Both the position numbers and the translations under genes were made by a program. From Yersinia intermedia (GTDB taxonomy: Bacteria > Pseudomonadota > Gammaproteobacteria > Enterobacterales > Enterobacteriaceae): a stretch of DNA of 64,000 bases. Below, piece by piece: positions 57,431-64,000 of the stretch. The notes beneath the pieces are model-generated. The model had not been told where the DNA came from. It worked only from the letters and a program-made list of their open reading frames with translations, and ran no database searches. The DNA lies in contig NZ_LR134116.1 in assembly GCF_900635455.1 (NCBI RefSeq), positions 4,588,001-4,652,000 on the forward strand, written 5' to 3'. Position 1 is the stretch's first letter. Every line of letters begins with the position of its first letter.

Positions 57431-57595
57431 AAATCACTTCCTTGCCTAAGTTTAACAACCGGTCGGCCATGTGAAATATCACCAATGTCATACATAGCCT
57501 TAAATTCTTATAATTAGTAGGGATTCTGTCAGAAGGGAGAACGGTTGAATGTGTGATACACCACAAAATGCACCGGAGAGCGGGGAAACTCTCGG

Positions 57596-57642
57596 TAACA
57601 AAACGCCGCTAACAAAGCGGCGGCGTTAAGTAAGAAGGGTAT
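57596..57642 (+). repeat. ERIC-family right-end remnant
   Basis: ACAAAACGCCGCTAACAAAGCGGCGGCGTTAAGTAAGAAGGGTATA resembles the ERIC right end (gcagctaac...cttcaagtacgaagggtata). It contains a GCCGCT/AGCGGC stem and lies just downstream of ibpB. Confidence 0.5.
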
Positions 57643-57669
57643 ACCGGCACCTCACGCGGAGGTACCGGT
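57643..57669 (-). terminator. Stem-loop after ibpB
   Basis: ACCGGCACCTC (57643-57653) and GAGGTACCGGT (57659-57669) pair over 11 bases with one mismatch and a five-base loop, nine bases after the ibpB stop. It is the likely end of the ibpAB transcript. Confidence 0.65.
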
Positions 57670-57677
57670 CATCATAA

Positions 57678-58151
57678 TTACTGCTGTTCAGTTTGCTCGG
57701 TTGCCGCTGGGCTATCTAATACTTGACGCTCCGCAGGTGCAGCATTGCCGATGGTAATACGCTGTGGTTGCAGCGCTTCTGGCACTTGGCGCAACAGATC
57801 AATATGCAGCAGGCCATTTTCAAACTGAGCATTATCTACATTCAGATGCTCAGCCAGAGTAAAGGTCAATGAGAACTCTTTACGTATCAAGCCTTGATGC
57901 AGGTATTCAACCTGTTTTTCTACCGGCGCTGGCTTACCGCGTACCGTCAGGCGTGGGCCTTCTACTTCGATATCCAGTTCGCTCTGCTTAAATCCGGCTA
58001 ATGCCAGTGAGATGCGATAGTGGTTATCATCAGTTTTCTCAATGTTATATGGCGGGAACCCTTGGGCATCCTGACTGCCTTGCATTGAGTTGGCCAGTTT
58101 ATCAAAACCAATCCACTGACGAAGTAAAGGTGACAAATCATAATTACGCAT
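57678..58151 (-). CDS. ibpB: IbpB, small heat-shock protein
   Basis: Holdase of the alpha-crystallin/Hsp20 family that works with IbpA on protein aggregates and hands them to DnaK/ClpB. It has 157 residues (E. coli 142), longer by a C-terminal Gln/Glu/Ala tail ([14 protein letters not shown]). The alpha-crystallin domain runs about 35-125 ([28 protein letters not shown] to NGLLHIDL), and the IxI-like motif is [13 protein letters not shown] motif followed by AAGGAG upstream suggests its own RNA thermometer. Second gene after ibpA. Confidence 0.95.
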   Translation of the reverse strand: MRNYDLSPLLRQWIGFDKLANSMQGSQDAQGFPPYNIEKTDDNHYRISLALAGFKQSELDIEVEGPRLTVRGKPAPVEKQVEYLHQGLIRKEFSLTFTLAEHLNVDNAQFENGLLHIDLLRQVPEALQPQRITIGNAAPAERQVLDSPAATEQTEQQ

Positions 58152-58180
58152 AGATATAACTCCTTCTAAGAAGCGAGATA
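58152..58180 (-). promoter_or_regulatory. Candidate ROSE-type RNA thermometer of ibpB
   Basis: On the minus strand TCGCT (58172-58176) is followed by TCTTAG and then AAGGAG (58160-58165), the ibpB ribosome site. The U(U/C)GCU motif pairing with the Shine-Dalgarno sequence is the hallmark of ROSE thermometers. Assignment is by motif and context. Confidence 0.6.
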
Positions 58181-58264
58181 ATAGAAAGCCGATCAGTCCC
58201 CAATTACGGCAGACTTGGCTCAGTTATTAATAATGTGACTTAGCCATATTATTGAAAAAATATA

Positions 58265-58687
58265 TTAAGCTGATTGCTTAATTTCAATACGGCGCGGTTT
58301 TAAACTTTCAGGTACCAATCGCTCAAGATCGATATACAGTAAGCCATTCACTAAGTTGGCACCTTTAATTTTAATGTGCTCAGCCAACTGGAATTTCCGC
58401 TCGAAGTTGCGCTCAGCGATACCTTGATATAAATAGGTACGAGCCACAGGTTCACCAGCATGGGAACCTCTAACAATCAATATGTTATCTTGAGTAACGA
58501 TGTCCAACTCCTGCTCTGCAAAGCCTGCCACAGCAATAGCAATGCGGTAGTTATTTTCGTCTACCAACTCGACGTTGTAGGGAGGGTAACCGCCATTACT
58601 TTGATTCTGGCCGGATTCTAATAGATTAAATAACCGGTCGAAACCGATAGCGGAACGGTACAATGGAGCAAGCTCGGAATTACGCAT
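58265..58687 (-). CDS. ibpA: IbpA, small heat-shock protein
   Basis: A 140-residue Hsp20-family holdase (E. coli 137). N-terminus [24 protein letters not shown]. Alpha-crystallin domain about 38-122 ([28 protein letters not shown] to [14 protein letters not shown]). C-terminal RIEIKQSA carries the I-x-I motif that docks neighbouring subunits. It is preceded by a sigma-32 promoter and a ROSE thermosensor and followed by ibpB after 113 bases, so it is heat-controlled at both transcription and translation. Confidence 0.97.
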   Translation of the reverse strand: MRNSELAPLYRSAIGFDRLFNLLESGQNQSNGGYPPYNVELVDENNYRIAIAVAGFAEQELDIVTQDNILIVRGSHAGEPVARTYLYQGIAERNFERKFQLAEHIKIKGANLVNGLLYIDLERLVPESLKPRRIEIKQSA

Positions 58688-58800
58688 AAAAACTGCCTCC
58701 TAAATATATTAGCAAGGGTGTTATCCTATTTTTAATTAAGCCTTCCATCATGGACAGGCTAATAGTCTGAATACCCTATCGGCGTATTCTCTCTGACCTG
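58688..58800 (-). promoter_or_regulatory. ROSE RNA thermometer in the ibpA leader
   Basis: The minus-strand leader ends with CCCTTGCTAATATATTTAGGAGG before the ATG. TTGCT (58711-58715) is the U(U/C)GCU motif that pairs imperfectly with AGGAGG (58696-58701) and melts on heating. ROSE control of ibpA is established in E. coli and other proteobacteria. The upstream leader can form further stems. The upstream boundary is approximate. Confidence 0.85.
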
Positions 58801-58806
58801 ATAATA

Positions 58807-58834
58807 AGATGGTATCGGTCTTGTTTTTTTCAAG
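58807..58834 (-). promoter_or_regulatory. Sigma-32 heat-shock promoter of ibpAB
   Basis: On the minus strand CTTGAAA (58828-58834) is separated by 13 bases from TACCATCT (58807-58814). The sigma-32 consensus is CTTGAAA with CCCCATnT 12-15 bases downstream. It is about 120 bases before the ibpA start, consistent with the ROSE leader length. Confidence 0.8.
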
Positions 58835-59055
58835 AGTAAAATCAAAAAAAATTTACGAGAAAAATCCTAATAGGATGTTTATTAAACTAATATTCGATAA
58901 ATTAGTTGTTATAACTTACACTTAAGTTAAATCAGTCCACAAGATTGAATCTTTGACCATCGGAAGTGTCTGTAAATGGGTGTAACAATTTACGACAAAA
59001 CCTGACATAGTGTATGTGTCAGTTAATCACGGTTTCATGAGAGCTGAGTACAACA

Positions 59056-59394
59056 ATGAGAAATACAGTTATCCCTTTTGTTACCAGTTGTTCTCTGCTG
59101 TTCGTTAGTGGCTGCTCAAGCATTATGACCCACACCAGCAGCAGCCAGGGCTACTACTCCGGCACTGAAGCCAATGTGGCGATGCTTAAAGATGACAATA
59201 CCGGCTGGGCGCTACGGCCCCTGTTGGCAGTAGATCTGCCCTTCTCTGCGGTGATGGATACTCTGCTCCTGCCCTACGATTATCTGCGTTCAGATAATGA
59301 AGACAAAATGGCCAGTTCACCGCGTGAGCGTGTTCACCAATCGGAAACACAAAATCAGCAACCGGCCCAAACAGTCAGTGCACCAATACAATAA
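59056..59394 (+). CDS. yidQ: YidQ-like DUF1375 (YceK/YidQ) lipoprotein
   Basis: A 112-residue outer-membrane-type lipoprotein with signal sequence and lipobox FVSGC at residue 20. Conserved block GYYSGTEANVAMLKDDNTGWALRPLLAVDLPFSAVMDTLLLPYDYLRSD matches E. coli YidQ. The C-terminal 25 residues are a disordered Gln/Ser/Thr tail. Function is unknown. In E. coli it also lies between ibpA and yidR. Confidence 0.92.
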   Translation: MRNTVIPFVTSCSLLFVSGCSSIMTHTSSSQGYYSGTEANVAMLKDDNTGWALRPLLAVDLPFSAVMDTLLLPYDYLRSDNEDKMASSPRERVHQSETQNQQPAQTVSAPIQ

Positions 59395-59442
59395 TCACAG
59401 CGCGTGGCCTCTCCAGCCCCTGACAGTCTTATCTTGAGGGGC

Positions 59443-60747
59443 TTAGCACGATGTATTCACGGTAAAGATTTGCACCCACCCATCTATTTCCCGCATAAAT
59501 GCCACCTTATTACCGTCTGGTGCAAAAACTACGGCATCCGCCAGCGGTGCAACAGCACTGCGAGCTGTCAGACGGCGCAGTTGACCCGTGGCACTATCAC
59601 AAAGCATCACACTGTTATCACAGACAAAAGCCAAACTACCGCCCTGTGGATGCCAGCTAAATGCTGATTGAATGCCCCCCACGCTGAATGTCAATTGCCG
59701 TAGTGCGCCACCATTGGGGGAAGCCAGCCATAACTGCACGATGCCGTTATCATCTTTCATCAAACAAGCAATGGCACTGCCATCTGGCGATGAACGCAGC
59801 CAATGGCGCGGGCTGGTCGCAAGACCGGGGAAAAGCCGCTCGCTGGTGTAAGTTAGCCGCCGCTGAATCACCCCTGCAGGTGGCGCAGGCAGGGTAGTTT
59901 GCGTCCCCTCAAGTGGCTCCGCTCCGGCGCGGGCATACTCTCGGTCATGTTCAGGCAAATCCGCAATAAAGATTTCTGGGATTTTTTCACCCTGCGCTGA
60001 GAGGGTGTCGCCGATAAAGGCTAATGCCCAACGCTGACGGGTGCCATCCGCTTTAAGATACCCCTGCGCACCAATCCACCCCTCCTCGTATGCCCGATTT
60101 ATCTGGTCGCTGCCCGCTTGTGGTCTGGGCGTGGTACGACTGACCAAAACACAGAAATGGCTGCCATCGTATTCGCGAGGATGCTGTTTCGGTGGATTAA
60201 CGCCATGCAGCGGCAGTGCAATACCCACGTTGCGGCAATCCAATGACGGGTCTACTTCATGTAGTACATGGTCGTTATAGGTGAAGCTAAGGCGGCTGCC
60301 ATCAGGGCTGAAAACGTGGACGTGGCTACCACCACGCAATGCCCCTGGGGTATAGGGTGGGCTGATATCCATCGCATCCAGCGTTACCGCCAACTCTCTG
60401 TCTGGTTCAGATACAATCACACCGCGCCGGTGATGAAAATCATAGTGCCAGTAGTTATCAGGATGCTCTGGCCCGTGGATAAACACATAGCGTGCCGGAG
60501 AGTCCGGGCTAACCGTTACCACACCAACATAGGCACCCTGCTGAGCGCGATAAATCACCTCAATATCACCAGTGATACAATTAACCCGCTCAATCGTTAA
60601 GCCACTAAAAGTGCCACCATTGGGCCGTACATCGTAGGCCAACCATTGGCTGTCAGGAGTCCAGACGTTGATATTGGTGAGTTGATGACCGCGAGGATCA
60701 AAGGTGAGTTGCTGTTCTTGTAAAGGGGCATCTTGCAGACAGGTCAT
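59443..60747 (-). CDS. yidR: YidR-like DUF3748 protein (TolB-type beta-propeller)
   Basis: A 434-residue protein with repeated blade sequences of TolB-like beta-propellers (LTFDPRGHQLTNINVWTPDSQWLAYDVRP, HVFSPDGSRLSFTYND, LRSSPDGSAIACLMKDDNGIVQLWLASPNGG, VVFAPDGNKVAFMREIDGWVQIFTV). It matches E. coli YidR by sequence type and neighbourhood. No signal peptide is evident, so it is probably cytoplasmic. GGAG precedes the ATG. Proteins of this shape include oligogalacturonate lyases, but I see no basis to assign an activity here. Confidence 0.88.
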   Translation of the reverse strand: MTCLQDAPLQEQQLTFDPRGHQLTNINVWTPDSQWLAYDVRPNGGTFSGLTIERVNCITGDIEVIYRAQQGAYVGVVTVSPDSPARYVFIHGPEHPDNYWHYDFHHRRGVIVSEPDRELAVTLDAMDISPPYTPGALRGGSHVHVFSPDGSRLSFTYNDHVLHEVDPSLDCRNVGIALPLHGVNPPKQHPREYDGSHFCVLVSRTTPRPQAGSDQINRAYEEGWIGAQGYLKADGTRQRWALAFIGDTLSAQGEKIPEIFIADLPEHDREYARAGAEPLEGTQTTLPAPPAGVIQRRLTYTSERLFPGLATSPRHWLRSSPDGSAIACLMKDDNGIVQLWLASPNGGALRQLTFSVGGIQSAFSWHPQGGSLAFVCDNSVMLCDSATGQLRRLTARSAVAPLADAVVFAPDGNKVAFMREIDGWVQIFTVNTSC

Positions 60748-60820
60748 CTTGGCTCCGGTGATACGGAAGACTAAATCATTTATACAGATTATATCACCAG
60801 CCGGTGTATGTGGTCAGAAG

Positions 60821-60854
60821 CTCTGCATATCGCCATTATCAGCGATATGCAGAG
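60821..60854. terminator. Stem-loop between dgoT and yidR
   Basis: CTCTGCATATCGC and GCGATATGCAGAG form a perfect 13-bp stem with an eight-base loop, seven bases after the dgoT stop. No T run is present. It probably ends or protects the dgo transcript. Confidence 0.65.
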
Positions 60855-60861
60855 TCAGGGT

Positions 60862-62151
60862 TTATCCCACCCGTTTTACATCTCCGACGAGGAAGATATA
60901 AGAAAGTGCCCCCATGAATGCCACTGCTGCGATATAAATTAGAGAAGGCGCAAAACCATAATCCTGGGCCAGATAACCGACCACCAGTGGAACCGTGATC
61001 CCCCCCAGCCCACCGACAAAGTTAAAGACACCGCCCGTCAGGCCAATCAACCGCACCGGTGCCAATGATGAAACCAGCGACCAGGTAATAGAAGCGAAGC
61101 CGTTACCGAAGAAGGCCAACCCCATTAACACCATAATCCAGAACGGATCGTTGGTATAGTTAGCCCCCATAATGCAGGTAGAAAGCAATAAACCGCAGAT
61201 AATTGGCGTTTTACGGGCAAAACCAATGGATTTGCCTTTGCGTACCATGCGGTCGGCCACCAGCCCAGAGAGCAATACACCAAAGAAAGCAGCCAAAAAC
61301 GGTACGGTCGTCATAAAGCCGGCAGTCAACGCACTGATATGTTTCTCTTGGGTCAGATAGTTAGGGAACCAGGTCAGGAAGAACCACAGCGTTGAGGTTA
61401 TGGCAAACTGCCCAATATAGACACCAACCAGTTTGCGGTTAAACACCAGTTTCCACTCAGCAGCCGTGATGGGTGTTCGGGCTTTTTTCTCGGTTGCAGC
61501 ATCACCATCAACAATACCGCCACCCGATTGAATGTAATCCAGTTCGGCCTGATTAATACCTTTGGATTTGCGTGGTGGCTGATAAACAAAGTGCCATATC
61601 AATGCCCATATAATGCCGATCCCCCCAGTGATAATAAATACCCAGTGCCAACTGAGGACTTCCTGTACCCAAATAAGTAATGGGGTCAGAAATGCCAGAC
61701 CTACAAACTGACCTGAGGTATAAAAACCAACTGCCGAGGCTCGCTCCTGCTCTGGAAACCAACTGGTAACAATACGGTTATTGGTTGGGAAAGCAGGCGC
61801 TTCAAATAAACCGGTAATAGCACGTAAACCAATCAGGGTACCCAGTCCGTTAGCGAAACCCTGTAATAAGGTCGCGACTGACCACCCAAAAATCGCAATG
61901 AAATACGTCATTTTGGAGCCAACGCGATCGAGGAACCAGCCTCCGGGGATCTGGCATAACGTATAGGTCCAGGCAAAAGCGGAGAAAATATAACCCATCT
62001 GGGTTTTGGTGATACCAAATTCTTCCTGAATATGGGCTGAAGCAACGGCAAGGTTGGCTCTATCAACATAACAAATGACAACCGTGACAAATATCATAAA
62101 TAGTGTCAGATAGCGCCTTTTGCTTGGGGCAGTAGCTAAGGTCATTTCCAT
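60862..62151 (-). CDS. dgoT: DgoT, D-galactonate/proton symporter
   Basis: A 429-residue MFS transporter of the anion:cation symporter group, with about 12 helices. N-terminal signature [68 protein letters not shown] carries the conserved Asp and Arg of helix 1 and loop motif A. It matches E. coli DgoT and is the last gene of the dgo operon, 269 bases after dgoD. That gap shows no clear gene. The start could be ATG 62151 or the ATG two codons later. Confidence 0.94.
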   Translation of the reverse strand: MEMTLATAPSKRRYLTLFMIFVTVVICYVDRANLAVASAHIQEEFGITKTQMGYIFSAFAWTYTLCQIPGGWFLDRVGSKMTYFIAIFGWSVATLLQGFANGLGTLIGLRAITGLFEAPAFPTNNRIVTSWFPEQERASAVGFYTSGQFVGLAFLTPLLIWVQEVLSWHWVFIITGGIGIIWALIWHFVYQPPRKSKGINQAELDYIQSGGGIVDGDAATEKKARTPITAAEWKLVFNRKLVGVYIGQFAITSTLWFFLTWFPNYLTQEKHISALTAGFMTTVPFLAAFFGVLLSGLVADRMVRKGKSIGFARKTPIICGLLLSTCIMGANYTNDPFWIMVLMGLAFFGNGFASITWSLVSSLAPVRLIGLTGGVFNFVGGLGGITVPLVVGYLAQDYGFAPSLIYIAAVAFMGALSYIFLVGDVKRVG

Positions 62152-62420
62152 GGTAATGATCCCAATGATAATCGGATTAATATACGCCGAAGCTCCCTGC
62201 CAGAATTACTGATAACACTGTCGCATTACCGTATTTTGGGCGCAAGGGAACTCCTGCGTGTAGGGTCGCAATAAATTGTTATTTAATAAAATCTCTATTT
62301 TTCGACCAGTATTATTAACGGGAAGAAAATAGTTTTTTAACTGCTGATATACGTTTTATCTTTGTTAGGATTAATTCCTGATAATTGTATTAGATAATTT
62401 ATTAATCGAACGAGGGCAAC

Positions 62421-63569
62421 TTACCATTCGGCTACTGCACCATCAGGATAGCGCCAAACCGGGTTTCTCCAATCGGGGGCATTTTTGCTGCGTTCAATCA
62501 CTAACTCCTCATTGATTTCTACCCCTAAGCCCGGTTTCGTCAGCGGATAGAAATGGCCATCGGTCATTTTGAAATCGTCTTTATTAATTACATAATCCAG
62601 TAACTCAGCACCTTGGTTGTAATGAATCCCCATGCTTTGCTCCTGCAATACGGCATTGCGGGCGACAAAATCAAGGTGCAAACAAGACGCCAGTGCAATT
62701 GGCCCAAGTGGGCAATGTGGTGCTAATGCCACATCATAAGACTCCGCCATCGCGGCAATTTTAAAGCACTCAGTCAGGCCACCAGCATGAGATAAGTCAG
62801 GTTGAATAATTGCCAACCCACCATCAGCCAATACCCGTTTAAATTCAAACCTGGAGAACATCCGTTCGCCTGCTGCGATAGGAATATGGGTTTGTGCTGC
62901 CAGACGGGGATAATACTCTGCCTGTTCTGCTAATACGGGTTCTTCAATAAACAATGGGCGATAAGGTTCTAATTCTTTAATCAGGATTTTTGCCATTGGC
63001 GCATTAACCCGACCATGAAAATCTAAACCAAATTCAATACGGTTACCAAAGGCTTCACGAATTTGTGCCACAACCTCGACGGCGGCATCAACTTTACGGG
63101 CATTATCGATAAGGCCCATTTCCTCACAACCATTGAGTTTAAACGTATCAAAACCAATCTCAGTGAGTTTATTAATACCGCTAATTACATCAGACGGGCG
63201 ATCACCGCCAACCCAACTGTAAGCTTTAATTTTATCGCGAACCAATCCACCCAATAATTGGTAAACCGGAACCCCCAATGCTTTGCCTTTAATATCCCAT
63301 AGCGCCTGATCGATGCCGGCAATAGCACTCATCAGAATAGGGCCACCGCGATAGAAACTGCCGCGATATAATGTCTGCCAAATATCGTTGATACGTGCCG
63401 GGTCTTGCCCGATAACATATTCAGATAACTCATGTACCGCAGCCTCAACGCTACGAGCACGCCCTTCAATTACCGGTTCACCCCAACCAATAATGCCTTC
63501 ATCGGTTTCGATTTTCAGAAACATCCAGCGTGGGGGTAAACGGTAAGTGGTTAGCTTGGTAATTTTCAT
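62421..63569 (-). CDS. dgoD: DgoD, D-galactonate dehydratase
   Basis: Dehydrates D-galactonate to 2-keto-3-deoxygalactonate. It has 382 residues (E. coli 382). Enolase-superfamily features: metal ligands in [12 protein letters not shown] near 183, FIEEPVL near 209 and [12 protein letters not shown] near 235, and the catalytic His in [13 protein letters not shown] near 285. N-terminus [38 protein letters not shown] is the family opening. It overlaps dgoA by four bases (ATGA), so the two are coupled. Confidence 0.97.
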   Translation of the reverse strand: MKITKLTTYRLPPRWMFLKIETDEGIIGWGEPVIEGRARSVEAAVHELSEYVIGQDPARINDIWQTLYRGSFYRGGPILMSAIAGIDQALWDIKGKALGVPVYQLLGGLVRDKIKAYSWVGGDRPSDVISGINKLTEIGFDTFKLNGCEEMGLIDNARKVDAAVEVVAQIREAFGNRIEFGLDFHGRVNAPMAKILIKELEPYRPLFIEEPVLAEQAEYYPRLAAQTHIPIAAGERMFSRFEFKRVLADGGLAIIQPDLSHAGGLTECFKIAAMAESYDVALAPHCPLGPIALASCLHLDFVARNAVLQEQSMGIHYNQGAELLDYVINKDDFKMTDGHFYPLTKPGLGVEINEELVIERSKNAPDWRNPVWRYPDGAVAEW

Positions 63570-64000
63570 TTTGTGGCATCCTTAAAGGCTTTAATAAACG
63601 CAGCCGCTTGTTGTGCAGTCTGAGATACCGATTGGCCTGCACGGTAAAGGTCACCGCCCAAACCAGCACCAGCACAACCCGCAGCCAAATAAATAGACAA
63701 ATTCTCAGGAGTAATCCCCCCAACGGCAAACACCGGCACCTCTGGGGGCAATACAGCTTTCAATGCTTTGATATAGTCGGGGCCAAAAGAGACCGAAGGG
63801 AAAATTTTCAGAGCCTGCGCCCCCGCATCCAGCGCGGTGAAAGCTTCAGATGCAGTGGCACACCCAGCACAAACCGTCATGCCTAACTCAACAGCGCGGC
63901 GGATCACCGCCGGTTGGGTGTTCGGCGTGACCACCAACTTGCTACCCATGCTATGCAACGCATCCAGTTGCTCAGGTTTCAGTACCGTGCCAGCACCAAT
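63566..64000 (-). CDS. dgoA: DgoA, 2-dehydro-3-deoxy-6-phosphogalactonate aldolase (partial, C-terminal part)
   Basis: Last 144 residues of the aldolase that splits 2-keto-3-deoxy-6-phosphogalactonate to pyruvate and glyceraldehyde 3-phosphate; the start lies beyond the right edge. KDPG-aldolase features: [15 protein letters not shown] at the visible beginning, the Schiff-base Lys in [18 protein letters not shown], and [31 protein letters not shown] for the phosphate site. The order dgoA-dgoD-dgoT matches E. coli, where dgoR and dgoK precede it. Confidence 0.95.
   Translation of the reverse strand: MGAGTVLKPEQLDALHSMGSKLVVTPNTQPAVIRRAVELGMTVCAGCATASEAFTALDAGAQALKIFPSVSFGPDYIKALKAVLPPEVPVFAVGGITPENLSIYLAAGCAGAGLGGDLYRAGQSVSQTAQQAAAFIKAFKDATK

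Overview
The window looks like a chromosomal segment of a Yersinia species (Enterobacterales). Almost every housekeeping protein resembles its E. coli counterpart at near-identical length, and blocks of E. coli-like synteny are kept: xylFG/xylAB, glyQS, tag-yiaC, yiaD, ghrB, malS-avtA, mtlADR-yibL, yidE-ibpBA-yidQ-yidR and the dgo operon. The intergenic spaces carry many ERIC-family repeats and one longer palindromic repeat, as is typical of Yersinia. Nothing in the DNA fixes the species. A non-pestis species of the Y. enterocolitica group is my guess.

Layout. 0-5 kb: D-xylose uptake (xylG partial, xylF) diverging from xylose catabolism (xylA, xylB). 5-10.4 kb: a chaperone-usher fimbrial operon read leftwards (major pilin, usher, chaperone, tip adhesin), with three tandem 124-bp ERIC-like repeats between pilin and usher. 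10.4-15.8 kb: an AT-rich spacer, an isochorismatase-like hydrolase with its GlxA-type regulator, wecH and the multidrug exporter mdfA. 15.9-26.1 kb: a selenoprotein module on one strand (fdoG with an in-frame UGA, fdoH, fdoI, fdhE, selA, selB) with fdhD divergent. 26.1-30.7 kb: sodA with a Fur box, a chemoreceptor with a clear sigma-28 promoter, yiiM, and a DinJ/YafQ toxin-antitoxin pair with a perfect 20-bp palindrome upstream. 30.7-37.7 kb: yibL, a MocR-type regulator diverging from a LysE-type exporter, and mtlR, mtlD, mtlA with a cluster of CRP sites.

37.9-38.35 kb is a gene-free, GC-richer element made of two diverged inverted copies of a ~200-bp structured sequence. 38.4-43.6 kb: yiaF, glyS, glyQ, tag, yiaC. 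43.7-47.4 kb: two paralogous exported proteins that I cannot assign to a named family. Both end in a GNAT-like segment, and the longer one begins with a beta/gamma-crystallin-like domain. They sit where E. coli has bisC. 47.7-55.6 kb: yiaD, a cysteine-containing winged-helix regulator diverging from a 14-TM-type MFS exporter with two matching operators between them, ghrB, malS, avtA. 55.6-64 kb: a palindromic repeat, yidE, the small heat-shock genes ibpB and ibpA (with ROSE-type thermosensors and a sigma-32 promoter), yidQ, yidR, and the galactonate genes dgoT, dgoD, dgoA (partial).

How it fits together: the conserved backbone covers sugar use (xylose, mannitol, galactonate, maltodextrin), formate respiration and stress response. 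Accessory blocks are inserted at backbone junctions: the fimbria and hydrolase between xylB and wecH, the exported pair between yiaC and yiaD, and the regulator/exporter pair between yiaD and ghrB. The best candidates for undescribed biology are the exported GNAT-like pair and the inverted structured element near 38.1 kb. No rRNA, tRNA, CRISPR array, intact insertion sequence or prophage was seen.
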